From JAJPHF01 sp035293805 (GTDB lineage Bacteria > Chloroflexota > UBA6077 > JAJPHF01): a DNA stretch of 64,000 nucleotides. Below are positions 16,931 through 26,319 of the stretch, piece after piece (within the stretch, counting starts at the first letter, position 1; the number at the start of each line of letters is the position of its first letter). The stretch is taken from positions 8,046 through 72,045 of the forward strand of contig DATGMD010000029.1 of the NCBI GenBank assembly GCA_035293805.1, given 5' to 3'. The translations under genes were made by a program, and so were the position numbers. The notes under the pieces were generated by a model that ran no database searches, was not told where the DNA came from, and saw only the letters and a list, made by a program, of their open reading frames with translations.

Positions 16931-18307
16931 TTAGTCGCCGGTGTACTCGAGGATGAAGATGCCGTGGTTTTTGTCGGTGATGTAGATGTAGCCACGGGCG
17001 TCCACGAGCACGTCTTCGGTCTGGGTGACGAGCGCGGTCTTGGGGAAGAGGCCAATCTGCTTTTGCGGGTCGGGCGGCACGAAGCAGGCCACCTCCTCGG
17101 GCTGGCGCGGGTCGCCGATGTCGTAGATGCGCAGGCCCGCGTTGAACCAGGTCATGTAGACCAGGTCGTCGCGGTGCATCATGAACGGGCTATGGTGCGG
17201 CAGGTGCGAGTTGTGCGGCCCGAAGCGGCCGCCCTTGTCGCAGTAGTGCGTAAAGTCGAGGCCGGGGCTGGGGCGCGGGTTGGGGAAGATGGACATGAGC
17301 CGGGGGTGCTCCTCGTCGGCGATGTCGATGATGCCGGCGAAGTTCAGCGGCTCCTGGCAGCGCTCCGGCCCCGACTCGCCGTTCACCACGGCGATGCCGC
17401 GGTCGAGGAGCGGCAGCACGCTATGGACGCCCGCGCCGCCGTAGCCGCCACGGAACGGCGGGGACACGTTGAGGCGGCTGACGAAGCGGGGGTGGGCGAG
17501 GTCGCTGATGTCCAGGATCACCATACCGCCGCCGCCCCAGGAGACGTAGGCGCGGTCCCCGATCACGTAGGGCGGGCCGTGGACGGAGAGGCCGTCGTCG
17601 CGAGGGTTCTTGGTCTCGCCGGGGCCTTGTCCCTCGATCCACCAGCGGCCGACCTCCCGCGGCCGGGTGGGGTCGCTCACGTCCATCGCAACGTAGACGT
17701 TGCCGGAGTAGCCGGCCGGGTTGGCGGCCAGGTGGAGGTACTGGCCGCCGGCCCAGAAGTTGCGGTGGCTGCCGGTGCCGCCGAGGCTGATCTTGCTGAG
17801 CGGCGTGGGGTTCGCGGGGTCCGTGGCATTCCAGAGGATCGCGGTTTCGTCGTGCGGCCGGGTGGGATCGCCGCCCCAGACGGGCTGCATGCGCTCCAGG
17901 GACGTGAGGAGCATGCCGTCGGCCACGTTCATCTGGATGGTCCAGGTGTTGTCGGGGCCGGGCAGGAACTTCACGAACGCCGGCCGGCTGGGCGTGGTCA
18001 CGTCGAGGATCGTCCAGCCGCGGTGCCAGAGGTGGCCACAGTAGAGGTACCAGCGGTCAGCGACGGCCTGGATGCCGAGCTTGAAGGCCGGGCGCCCCTC
18101 GACGTCGCTGTAGCCGACGAGGCGCACGTTGCGCGCTTCGCTCTGGCGGAACACCTGCTCCAGGTCGGTCTTGTAGAGCGGGTCGTCTTGCTGCCAGCCC
18201 TGCTGGCCGAGCGCGATGGACTCGTTCAAGCCCGCGACGGCGGCCTGGCCGCCGCGGGGGCCGAGACGGAGCGGGGGCGACTCCAGGTCGCCGCGAAAGT
18301 CACACAT
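16931..18307 (-). CDS. LVIVD-repeat beta-propeller protein
   Basis: 458 residues; the ATG is preceded by GAGGAGGGCC. No signal peptide, so probably cytoplasmic unless exported by another route. At least five repeats have the LVIVD signature (a hydrophobic DxxxPxxP block): TILDVTTPSRPAFV, YVAMDVSDPTRPREV, MVILDISDLAHPRFV, IIDIADEEHPRLM and RIYDIGDPRQPEEV. These predict a seven-bladed propeller. Other His/Trp-rich segments (YCGHLWHRGW, GGTGSHRNFWAGG, HHSPFMMHRDD) are conserved-looking and could bind metal or substrate. LVIVD proteins have no established biochemical function. It is divergent from pyrF. Confidence 0.85.
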   Translation of the reverse strand: MCDFRGDLESPPLRLGPRGGQAAVAGLNESIALGQQGWQQDDPLYKTDLEQVFRQSEARNVRLVGYSDVEGRPAFKLGIQAVADRWYLYCGHLWHRGWTILDVTTPSRPAFVKFLPGPDNTWTIQMNVADGMLLTSLERMQPVWGGDPTRPHDETAILWNATDPANPTPLSKISLGGTGSHRNFWAGGQYLHLAANPAGYSGNVYVAMDVSDPTRPREVGRWWIEGQGPGETKNPRDDGLSVHGPPYVIGDRAYVSWGGGGMVILDISDLAHPRFVSRLNVSPPFRGGYGGAGVHSVLPLLDRGIAVVNGESGPERCQEPLNFAGIIDIADEEHPRLMSIFPNPRPSPGLDFTHYCDKGGRFGPHNSHLPHHSPFMMHRDDLVYMTWFNAGLRIYDIGDPRQPEEVACFVPPDPQKQIGLFPKTALVTQTEDVLVDARGYIYITDKNHGIFILEYTGD

Positions 18308-18463
18308 GCTGGCCCTCCTCGCGCCGCGTGCCCGCGGGACTGGCTCGTATGGTAGCAGAATTGGTCACGTCACGAGGCGCGAATTCGTCGTCTGGAGCAT
18401 GACGGCATCTGATAAGCTGAGCGTAGACATCGCCTGGTAGCAGCAGACGAGGAGAGCCGGCCG

Positions 18464-19306
18464 ATGGGCGGGGCGCGATTCGCGGACAAGCTGGCCGCCG
18501 CGGTGGCGCGCAACGACTCGCTGCTCTGTGTGGGGCTGGACCCGGATCCGGCGCAAATGCCCGAACCGGTGCGCGAGCGGCCGGATTGGCTGACGCGCTT
18601 CGCGGCGGGCATCGTGGAGGCGACGGCGGACCTGGTCTGCTGCTACAAGCCGAACCTGGCCTTTTACGAGGCGCTGGGCGAGGCGGGCCTGGCGGGACTG
18701 CGGGCGACGCTGCGGGCGATGCCGGCCGACGTGCCGGTGCTGCTGGACGCGAAGCGGGGCGACATCGGCGTGTCGGCCCGGGCCTATGCCGCCGCGCTGT
18801 TCGACGACCTGGGGGCGGACGCGGTGACCGTCAGCCCCTACCTGGGCTTCGACACGCTAGAGCCGTTCCTCGCGTATGGCGACCGCGGCGTGTTCGTGCT
18901 CTGCAAGACCTCCAACCCGGGCGCCGCCGAGTTTCAGGACCAACTAGTTGCCATGAACGGTTCGTTTCGGCCGCTGTACGAGAGCGTCGCGGCGGCGGCC
19001 GTGCGCGCGAACCAGCACGGCAACGTGGGGCTGGTGGTGGGCGCGACACACCCGGAGGCGTTCCGCAACGTCCGGGCGGTGGCGCCGGACCTGCCCTTGC
19101 TAGTACCGGGCGTCGGGGCGCAAGGCGGCGATCTGGCGATGGCCGTGGACGAGGGCCAGGACCGCCGCGGCGGCGGGCTACTCGTCGCGTCGAGCCGCGC
19201 GATCCTCTACGCCTCGCGGGGTGCCGACTGGCAGGCGGAGGCGCGCGACGCCGCGTGGGAGCTGCGCGGCGCGATCAACGCGCGGCGGCAGGGACGAGCC
19301 GACTGA
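18464..19306 (+). CDS. pyrF: Orotidine 5'-phosphate decarboxylase (type 2)
   Basis: 280 residues. It catalyses the last step of UMP synthesis, decarboxylation of OMP. The active-site segment VLLDAKRGDIGVSARAYA contains the catalytic Lys and paired Asp residues, and SLLCVGLDPDP at the N-terminus is the phosphate/nucleotide strand of the long (type 2) subfamily. The closing phosphate-binding segment LLVPGVGAQGGD is also present. GAGGAGAG precedes the ATG. The TGA overlaps the start of the DUF951 gene (TGATG), so the two are translationally coupled. No other pyrimidine genes are in the window. Confidence 0.95.
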   Translation: MGGARFADKLAAAVARNDSLLCVGLDPDPAQMPEPVRERPDWLTRFAAGIVEATADLVCCYKPNLAFYEALGEAGLAGLRATLRAMPADVPVLLDAKRGDIGVSARAYAAALFDDLGADAVTVSPYLGFDTLEPFLAYGDRGVFVLCKTSNPGAAEFQDQLVAMNGSFRPLYESVAAAAVRANQHGNVGLVVGATHPEAFRNVRAVAPDLPLLVPGVGAQGGDLAMAVDEGQDRRGGGLLVASSRAILYASRGADWQAEARDAAWELRGAINARRQGRAD

Positions 19307-19554
19307 TGGTGCTCGAAGTCTACCTGGACGACGTGGTCCGACTGCGGAAGCCGCACCCGTGCGGCGGCTGGGAGTGGACCGTCGTGCGGCTGGGCGCCGA
19401 CATCGGGCTGAAGTGCCTCACTTGCGGCCACCGGGTGCTGCTGCCGCGGTCGCTGTTCGAGCGACAGGTGCTGCGGTTCGTGCGCCGGGCCGCGCGCGCC
19501 GCGCCGCAGGCGGACCTCGACCTGGGATTGGACGACCTGCATGGCTCGGCCTGA
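19306..19554 (+). CDS. DUF951 family small protein
   Basis: 82 residues. It matches the DUF951 pattern: an N-terminal DDVVRLRKPHPCGGWEWTV strand pair and a CGG...CLTCGH cysteine arrangement that looks like a zinc-ribbon or treble-clef, followed by a charged helix. Members are typical of Firmicutes and Chloroflexota and have been suggested to bind nucleic acid, without proof. The start overlaps the pyrF stop by one base and the gene overlaps the following MFS gene by 14 nt, so all three are probably one transcript. Confidence 0.85.
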   Translation: MVLEVYLDDVVRLRKPHPCGGWEWTVVRLGADIGLKCLTCGHRVLLPRSLFERQVLRFVRRAARAAPQADLDLGLDDLHGSA

Positions 19555-21043
19555 GCCGCGCCGCGGCGAGCCGGCCGCGCGCGGCAAGTCCGTGACGCGG
19601 CCGCCCGTCGCGCCCGATCCACTCGGGCAGGGGCCGAGCGCGCTGGATGCGGCGGAGCCGTCGCTGACGCCGCCGCTGCACGCTCCCTTAGCGCCAGCCG
19701 GAGGGGCGCCGGCTGCCCCGGCGCCTGGGCCTGACGTGAGCGTGTGGCGGAACGCGCCGTTCATGCGGCTGTGGATCGCGCAGGCGATCACGCAGACGGC
19801 GCACAACGCGCTCTGGTACGCGCTGATGGTGCTGGTCGAGGAGCGCAGTCACTCGACGACCCAGCTTGGCGTCACCATCCTGACCGTCGTCGTGCCGTCG
19901 GTGCTGTTCGGCGTGGTGGCCGGCGTGCTCGTGGATCACTGGGAGAAGCGACGGGTGCTGGTCATCTGCAACCTGCTGCGGGCGCTGCTGATGCTTGGCT
20001 TCGTGGCGTTCGACCAGTGGGTGGTCGCACTGTTCGTGCTCAGCTTCACCTTCTCCACGGTGACACAGTTCTTTGCGCCGGCGGAAACCTCGCTGATCCC
20101 GGCGCTCGTGCCGCAGCGGCGGCTGCTGCAAGCGAACTCGTTCTTCCACATCACGTTCATCAGCTCGCAGCTCGCCGGCCTGGTGCTGATCGGACCGCTC
20201 GTCGTGAAGCTGTTCGGCATGACGACGTTCTTCCTGCTGGAAGCGGCCGCGCTGGCGCTGTCGGCGGCGCTGGTGTGGGGGCTGCCGGCGACCGAGACGG
20301 TGGTCGGCATCTCGGCGGCCGAGGAAGGGCGCCGCGTGTGGCGGCGGCTGCGGCACGATCTAGGGGAGCTGGTAGACTTACTGCGCGCCGATAGCGACAT
20401 GGCGTGGGCCATGCTGCACCTCACGCTGGGCAGCACGCTGACGCTGATCGTCGCGATGCTGGCGCCCAATTTCGTCGTCCAGGTGTTGCACATCTCGGCG
20501 GAAGACATGGTGTACGTGCTGGCGCCGGCCGGCCTGGGCATGCTCGGCGCGGCGTTGTCGCTGCAGCACGTGGGCGACCGGTTCGCCAAGCAGCGGCTCA
20601 TCCACTACGGACTGGGCGCGGTCGGCGGCGCGCTGTTGCTGGTGGGCGGGCTGCCGGAGCTGTGGGAGGTGCTGCCGTTCACGCAGACCGCCGCGGGCGA
20701 GGCGAACGTTCACTCGCTCATGCTGGCGGTGATGGCGGTCACGCTGGTGGCTGGCGTCGGGTTCGCCTGTATCATCGTGCCGGCGCAGACGATCTTGCAG
20801 GAGCACGCGCCGCCGGAGAGCCGCGCGCGCATCTTCGCCGTGCAGCTGATGCTCGGCAGCGTAGCGTCGGTGGTGCCGCTGATCTTCATCGGCGGGATCG
20901 CGGACCTCGTGGGCTCGCCGCTGGTATTCGCCGCGCTGGGCGCCGGGCTGTTGGTACTGCTGACGGCGCTGGCGTATCGGCAACGACACGCCCTGCCGGG
21001 TCAGCCGCGGCTCGCCCCCGCCGACCGTGACGCGCCGCGGTAG
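19541..21043 (+). CDS. Major facilitator superfamily exporter (EntS/MFS_3-like)
   Basis: 500 residues. A Pro/Ala-rich cytoplasmic N-terminus of about 65 residues precedes about 12 membrane helices, starting at NAPFMRLWIAQAITQTAHNA. DHWEKRRVLVICN between helices 2 and 3 is the MFS motif-A-like loop, and the layout (FFAPAETSLIPALVPQRRL) matches the MFS_3/enterobactin-exporter group. The central loop near residues 255-285 is long and charged. The substrate cannot be told from sequence. The ATG lies inside the end of the DUF951 gene (14-nt overlap), so expression is tied to pyrF. Confidence 0.85.
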   Translation: MARPEPRRGEPAARGKSVTRPPVAPDPLGQGPSALDAAEPSLTPPLHAPLAPAGGAPAAPAPGPDVSVWRNAPFMRLWIAQAITQTAHNALWYALMVLVEERSHSTTQLGVTILTVVVPSVLFGVVAGVLVDHWEKRRVLVICNLLRALLMLGFVAFDQWVVALFVLSFTFSTVTQFFAPAETSLIPALVPQRRLLQANSFFHITFISSQLAGLVLIGPLVVKLFGMTTFFLLEAAALALSAALVWGLPATETVVGISAAEEGRRVWRRLRHDLGELVDLLRADSDMAWAMLHLTLGSTLTLIVAMLAPNFVVQVLHISAEDMVYVLAPAGLGMLGAALSLQHVGDRFAKQRLIHYGLGAVGGALLLVGGLPELWEVLPFTQTAAGEANVHSLMLAVMAVTLVAGVGFACIIVPAQTILQEHAPPESRARIFAVQLMLGSVASVVPLIFIGGIADLVGSPLVFAALGAGLLVLLTALAYRQRHALPGQPRLAPADRDAPR

Positions 21044-21046
21044 GCG

Positions 21047-22210
21047 CTAGCGCCCGCGTAGAGTACGCTGCCGCGCATCCCAGCGGCGTCTGGCCTCCTC
21101 GTACGCCGCGAGCGTCTCGGCCGCCGTGCGCGCCCAGGTGAATTGGGCGGCGCGGGCCAGGCCGCGGGCGCGTAGCAGGCGGCGGAGTGCCTCGTCGTCC
21201 AGCAGCCGCGCCAGCGCGCGCGCGAGCGCTGCGGCGTCGGTCGGGTCTACCAGCAGCGCGGCATCGCCGACGACCTCCGGCAGCGACGACCGGTCCGAGC
21301 AGACGACGGGGGTGCCACAGGCGAGCGCTTCCAAGGGCGGCAGGCCAAAGCCCTCGTACAGGGAGGGATACGCGAAGGCGGCGGCGGCGCTGTAGAGCGC
21401 GGGCAGGTCGGCGTCGGCCACGCGGCCGAGGAAGCGCACCCGCGCCGACAGCCCCTCCTGCTGCACCAGGCGGTACAGGTCGTCGTACCGCCACCCCTCG
21501 GCGCCGGCGACGGCCAGGTCGGGCGCGTCGTCGTGGCGCTGGAGGAGCGCCCGGTAGGCGGCGACGAGGCCGCGCAGGTTCTTGCGCGGCTCCAGCGTGC
21601 CGACGAAGAGGAGGTAAGGCGCGGTGAGGCCATAGCGGGCGGCGACGAGCGCGCGCGCCTCCGGTGGCGGGACGGGGGCGAACGTTGGCTCGACCCCGAG
21701 CGGCACGACACGGACCTTGTCGGGCGCGACCTGATAGCGGGCCAGCACGTCGCGGCGGGTCGCCTCGGAGTCGGCGATGACGACGGTGGCAGTGGCCACG
21801 TAGCGCGGCATCATGGCCGCCAGGTAGGTGCGGTTGGAGCGCAGGTGCGTCTCGGGGTGCGCGAGAAACGCCAGGTCGTGTACCGTGAAGACGGACGGCG
21901 TGTGGCGCAGGGGCGGCAGGACGTGGTCGGTCGCGTGGAACAGGTCGCAAGGACCGACCACGCGGTCGAGCGGCAGGCGCAGCAGGCTGGCGGCCGCGAG
22001 GGTCGCGCGCCACGGCTTGCTGCCGAGACGGACGCGGCGCGGGGGCAGGCCCGCGAGGCCGGGCGGCAGTGCGGTGCCGCCGCGGCCGTGGTAGAGCAGC
22101 GATAGCTCGATTCCCGGCAGGCGGAGGAGAGCCTCGGCGAGGCGGGCGGCGTAGCGGCCGATGCCACCACGCGCCTGGGCCGCGGCCGACACGTCGAGGC
22201 AGACTCTCAC
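21047..22210 (-). CDS. GT4-family glycosyltransferase
   Basis: 387 residues from a GTG at 22210; an open frame upstream of this lacks similarity and overlaps the divergent gene. The N-terminal Rossmann domain opens with VRVCLDVSAAAQARGGIGRY, the acceptor-side glycine-rich loop of GT4 enzymes. The C-terminal domain has LFVGTLEPRKNLRGLV and the E-x7-E signature in EGFGLPPLEALACGTPVV, which binds the nucleotide sugar. The closest general type is mannosyl-/glucosyltransferases of polysaccharide or glycolipid assembly. It converges on the MFS gene with 3 nt between stops and diverges from the next gene with a 51-nt gap. Confidence 0.9.
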   Translation of the reverse strand: MRVCLDVSAAAQARGGIGRYAARLAEALLRLPGIELSLLYHGRGGTALPPGLAGLPPRRVRLGSKPWRATLAAASLLRLPLDRVVGPCDLFHATDHVLPPLRHTPSVFTVHDLAFLAHPETHLRSNRTYLAAMMPRYVATATVVIADSEATRRDVLARYQVAPDKVRVVPLGVEPTFAPVPPPEARALVAARYGLTAPYLLFVGTLEPRKNLRGLVAAYRALLQRHDDAPDLAVAGAEGWRYDDLYRLVQQEGLSARVRFLGRVADADLPALYSAAAAFAYPSLYEGFGLPPLEALACGTPVVCSDRSSLPEVVGDAALLVDPTDAAALARALARLLDDEALRRLLRARGLARAAQFTWARTAAETLAAYEEARRRWDARQRTLRGR

Positions 22211-22261
22211 AGCGCGAGCGCCTGGGCGGCGGGCGGCCGGCGCGCGAGGCGGGGCGGAGCG

Positions 22262-22735
22262 GTGAGCGGACGGCGCGGGCGGGTGCGGGTGAGCGGGTGG
22301 CTGGCGCTGGTGGCCGTACTCTGGCTGCTGGGCGCGGGGGTGGTGGCGGCGGGCGCGCTGGCCGATTGGCGCGGCCGGGCGAGTAGTCCCGAGGCCGCGC
22401 TGCGCGCATACCTGACCGCCGTGACCGACGAGGACGCGGACCGCGCGCTGGCCGAGATCCTGCCCACGGCGAGGCCCGCGGCCGCGCCGTTCATCGCCGA
22501 GCAGCTCGGCAACGGGTACCGCGTGCTGGGGGTGGGCGTGCAGCAGGAGTCGCTGCTCGACCGCCTGCTGGGTCGCGGCGCAGCGGATCGCGCGCTCATT
22601 ACCGTGCAGCTTGACATCAGCCTCTTCAGCGGCGAGACGTGGCGGACGACGACGACCGTGCCGGCCGTGCGCACGGCCGATGGTTGGTTTCTCACCTATC
22701 CGCCGCTCCAGCCGCAACCCGCGGGCGCGGGGTAG
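22262..22735 (+). CDS. Membrane-anchored small protein of unknown function
   Basis: 157 residues from a GTG start. One N-terminal membrane helix (WLALVAVLWLLGAGVVAAGA) is followed by a domain of about 110 residues with a helix (SPEAALRAYLTAVTDEDADR) and a beta-rich end (ALITVQLDISLFSGETWRTT ... GWFLTYP). The layout resembles NTF2-like/DUF4878-type exported domains, but similarity is only by pattern. Divergent from the glycosyltransferase, with which it may share a promoter region. Confidence 0.65.
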   Translation: MSGRRGRVRVSGWLALVAVLWLLGAGVVAAGALADWRGRASSPEAALRAYLTAVTDEDADRALAEILPTARPAAAPFIAEQLGNGYRVLGVGVQQESLLDRLLGRGAADRALITVQLDISLFSGETWRTTTTVPAVRTADGWFLTYPPLQPQPAGAG

Positions 22736-22768
22736 CGGCACCAGCGCGAGGCTAGCAGGCGGGCGGCG

Positions 22769-23128
22769 CTAGCGGGCCGGCGGGTCCGGCGCTTCGGGCT
22801 TGCGGCGTGCGCGGCCGGGGCGCAGGGCCTGCCGCGCCTCTTTAAGACGCTGGCGAAACACGCGCAGGCGCGGGCCGCGGTCGGGCTGGGCGCGCGGCAA
22901 GGCGGCGAACACGGCGACCGCGCGCTCCAGCACTCGCACGACCTCGTCGGGCTGGCCCCGCTTGCCGTAGAGCAGGACGAGGCGGCTGTACGGCCAGTCG
23001 CCGGGGAAGCCTTCCGCCACGTTGGCCTCGTACAGCGTTATCGCCGCGTCGGCCTCGCCGCGCTGCTCGTGCTCCAGCCCCGCGACGTTGCGCGCCGTCT
23101 GCTCGCGGAGGCGGTCCCGCTCGTCCAT
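22769..23128 (-). CDS. TPR-like small protein
   Basis: 119 residues. The sequence forms three or four amphipathic helix pairs (NVAGLEHEQRGEADAAITLYEANV, SRLVLLYGKRGQPDEVVRVLERAV) that match tetratricopeptide spacing, with a Lys/Arg/Pro-rich tail. No signal peptide, so probably a cytoplasmic protein-interaction module. Its stop lies 33 nt from the end of the converging membrane-anchored gene. Partner unknown. Confidence 0.7.
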   Translation of the reverse strand: MDERDRLREQTARNVAGLEHEQRGEADAAITLYEANVAEGFPGDWPYSRLVLLYGKRGQPDEVVRVLERAVAVFAALPRAQPDRGPRLRVFRQRLKEARQALRPGRARRKPEAPDPPAR

Positions 23129-23501
23129 CTGCCTGCTCTCACTCCACAGCGGTCTGCGCTACGGCGAAGCAGTTGCGCGACGCCGGGGCTGCGCCAGTGG
23201 CGCTTGCCGTATTCCGCGCCACAGGCCGCGGGCGGGCATGAAACCCGCCCCTACGACGCGCGGCGGGTGGGCATAGGACCCGGGCATACCAGACGCGAGC
23301 CGGGGGCCTCGTGCAGGGGCTCTACACTTGTTCAGCCTGCCCGGCCTGTCGCCGACTGGCCCCTTTCGTCCACCTGGCTCCGCGGTAGCCAGCGATCACA
23401 GGGCTTCCACGGTATCATAGGCGAGAAGCGCGCCCGGAGGCAGCGCCGCGACGCGGGTCGCAGGTGCCGCCTCGCGGGCGCGCCACCGCGGAGGCGTGAG
23501 G
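23129..23501. other. Spacer upstream of the crotonase gene
   Basis: 373 nt without a supported gene. It contains a GGGCATGAAACCC element (23228-23258) and, near the crotonase start, GGAGG at 23490-23494. TATCAT near 23413 could be a -10 element, but no matching -35 was found. Confidence 0.5.
23228..23258. repeat. GGGCATGAAACCCGCCC hairpin element, copy 2
   Basis: Dyad GGGCGGG-catgaaa-CCCGCCC followed by CTACGA. The core is the same as at 16821-16851. Confidence 0.6.
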
Positions 23502-24287
<786 letters not shown>

Positions 24288-24304
24288 GAGACCCCTTCCC
24301 CCCA

Positions 24305-24396
24305 CCCCCCCTTCCCCCATAGGGGACGGGGGGCTTCCGGTGGAGCCGGCCCCGTCGCACCCGGCTCCCCCCTTTCCCCTATGGGGGAGAGGGGGG
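24305..24396. terminator. Long inverted repeat between crotonase and etfA
   Basis: Two 21-nt arms (24305-24325 and 24376-24396, differing at two positions and ending in CATAGGGG / CCCCTATG) enclose a second 8-bp stem (GGAGCCGG / CCGGCTCC at 24342-24349 and 24361-24368). It occupies the spacer between two converging genes and would serve as a bidirectional terminator. Confidence 0.7.
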
Positions 24397-24412
24397 CAGG
24401 GGGATAGGGGTT

Positions 24413-25408
24413 CTACGACCCGGTCAGCTCGCGGGCTTTGCGGGTGAGGGCGGGCAGGACCTCTTTGGCGTTGCCGACGACGCCCAGCTGAGCGTAGCGG
24501 AAGATGTTGGCCTCGGGGTCGCGGTTGATGGCGACGATGGTACGGGAGCCGGCGCAGCCGGCCATGTGCTGCACGGCGCCGGAGATGCCGACGGCGACGT
24601 AGAGCTGCGGGGAGATCTTCGCGCCGGTGAGGCCGATCTGGAGCGGGCCGGGAACCCAGCCGGCGTCCACCGCCGCGCGGCTCGCGCCCACGGCGGCGCC
24701 GATGGCGCTGGCTAGCTCGTCGAGCAGCGGCCAGTTTTCGGGGCCGCCCATGCCGCGCCCGCCCGCGACCACGCGCTGCGCGTTCTCCAGATCGGGACCC
24801 GCCGCGGCTGCTCGCACGCGCTCGTGCGCCTTGGTGCGCACCTGGCTGGGGTCGATCTGGACCGGGCGCTCGACGATCTCGCCCTGGTGGCCGGGCACGG
24901 GGGCGGCTTGGTCGAACAGCTTGGGCCGCAGGCTGGCGAGCTGTACGCCGTCGCCCGCCACGGTGTACTCGGCCACGGCGTTGCCGCCGAAGACCGGCTT
25001 CACGGCGAGCAGGCGGCCGTTGTCGGCGACTTGCAGGTCCGAGCAGTCGGTGACAATGCCGGTGCCGAGGCGGAACGCCAGCCGCGTGCCGAACTCGCGG
25101 CCGGTCTGGGTGTGCGAGAGGAGCACGACGCTGGCGCTCGTCTCGCGGATGAGCGCGGCGAGTGCCGGCACCCAGGTATCCGCCTGGTAGGGCGAGAGGC
25201 GCGGATCGCTCAGCACGTCGACGCGGTCGGCGCCGCGCTCGATCAGGCCAGGCGCCTGGCCGGCCACGTCCTGCCCGAGCACGGCCACGGCGACCGGCCC
25301 GCCCATCTTCCCGGCTAGCTCGCGCGCCGCGCCGAGCACTTCGAGCGTCGCCGGCGCGACGCTCCCCTCCGACGGCTCGCCGATGACCAGCACGCCGTTT
25401 CCTGCCAT
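24413..25408 (-). CDS. etfA: Electron transfer flavoprotein alpha subunit
   Basis: 331 residues. The C-terminal FAD-binding domain carries the family signature QIGLTGAKISPQLYVAVGIS, then GAVQHMAGCAG and IVAINRDPEANIF. The N-terminal domain (NGVLVIGEPSEGSVAPATLE) is the ETF alpha/beta-type fold that packs on EtfB. With EtfB it accepts electrons from acyl-CoA dehydrogenases and passes them to the EMO encoded upstream. It is the last gene of emo-etfB-etfA; a 96-nt spacer full of heptamer repeats separates it from etfB. Confidence 0.95.
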   Translation of the reverse strand: MAGNGVLVIGEPSEGSVAPATLEVLGAARELAGKMGGPVAVAVLGQDVAGQAPGLIERGADRVDVLSDPRLSPYQADTWVPALAALIRETSASVVLLSHTQTGREFGTRLAFRLGTGIVTDCSDLQVADNGRLLAVKPVFGGNAVAEYTVAGDGVQLASLRPKLFDQAAPVPGHQGEIVERPVQIDPSQVRTKAHERVRAAAAGPDLENAQRVVAGGRGMGGPENWPLLDELASAIGAAVGASRAAVDAGWVPGPLQIGLTGAKISPQLYVAVGISGAVQHMAGCAGSRTIVAINRDPEANIFRYAQLGVVGNAKEVLPALTRKARELTGS

Positions 25409-25504
25409 GTTGCCTCCAAGCTGTCAGCCGTCAGCTATCAGCCATCAGCCATCAGCAGACGCGAGAGATGAAGCTGATGGCTGACCGCTGACAGCTGACC
25501 GCTT
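25409..25504. repeat. TCAGCCA-type heptamer repeat hairpin in the etfB-etfA spacer
   Basis: From 25419 to 25456 the spacer is built of variants of a 7-nt unit (TCAGCCG, TCAGCTA, TCAGCCA, TCAGCCA, TCAGC). An inverted counterpart lies at 25473-25496 (GCTGATGGCTGACCGCTGAC). Together they can fold into a long imperfect stem-loop inside the operon. Confidence 0.8.
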
Positions 25505-26305
25505 TCAGATCAGCCGCGCCTCGCGCAGGCGCTGGGCCAGCTTCTCGCCCATCTCCTGCGGGGTGTCGGCCTCGATGAATTCACACTTGCTCTCGCGCAC
25601 GGGCACGAACAGGCGCTGCAGCACGATGCGGTCGGCGCTCGCCCCCACCTGGTCAGGCGACAGGCCGAGATCCGCGGCGGTCCACACGGGGATCGGCACC
25701 TTGCCGGAGGCCATGATGCCCTTCAGCGTGGGGTAGCGCGGCTGGTTGATCTCGTTGCTGATGCCGAGCACCGAGGGGAGCGGCATGTCAATTGGCTGGT
25801 ACCCGTCCTCGGTGACGCGCTCGACGTACAGCCCGCCGTCGCGCACCTCGACCTTCTGCACCGGCACGGCGCCGGCCACGTCCAGTAGCTCGGCGAGCGC
25901 CGCGGGCGCCTGGCCGCTGTCCCAGTCCGCGGCCTGGCGGCCGGTGAGCACCAGATCGAACGTCCCGAGCTTCTTGATGGCGGCGGCCAGCGCCACGGCG
26001 GTGGCGTAGCTGTCGCCGCCCTCGAACGCCGGGTCCTCGAGCTGCACGGCCGCGTCGCAGCCCATCGCGATGGCCCGCTTCAGCGCGTCGCGGACCGAGG
26101 GAGGGCCGAGGCTGATGACGGTTACCTTGCCGCCGTGCTGCTCCTTGAGCTGGATGGCGGCCTCGATGGCGTGGAGGTCGAAGGTGCTGATGACCGGCGC
26201 CACGCCCTCCGGCGGCACCACGCGCTTGGCCACCTCGTCCACCTTGAACTGGCTGGTGGGGATCTCGGGGTCGGGCACTTGCTTGATGCAGACGACGATG
26301 TCCAT
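25505..26305 (-). CDS. etfB: Electron transfer flavoprotein beta subunit
   Basis: 266 residues. The start MDIVVCIKQVPDPEIP is the typical EtfB N-terminus, and LVLTGRQAADWDSGQAPAAL is the AMP/FAD-binding loop region. It pairs with EtfA. It lies between emo and etfA on the same strand, with repeat-filled spacers on both sides (72 and 96 nt) instead of the short or overlapping junctions seen elsewhere in this genome. Confidence 0.95.
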   Translation of the reverse strand: MDIVVCIKQVPDPEIPTSQFKVDEVAKRVVPPEGVAPVISTFDLHAIEAAIQLKEQHGGKVTVISLGPPSVRDALKRAIAMGCDAAVQLEDPAFEGGDSYATAVALAAAIKKLGTFDLVLTGRQAADWDSGQAPAALAELLDVAGAVPVQKVEVRDGGLYVERVTEDGYQPIDMPLPSVLGISNEINQPRYPTLKGIMASGKVPIPVWTAADLGLSPDQVGASADRIVLQRLFVPVRESKCEFIEADTPQEMGEKLAQRLREARLI

Positions 26306-26319
26306 TGGGTCTCCAGTGC

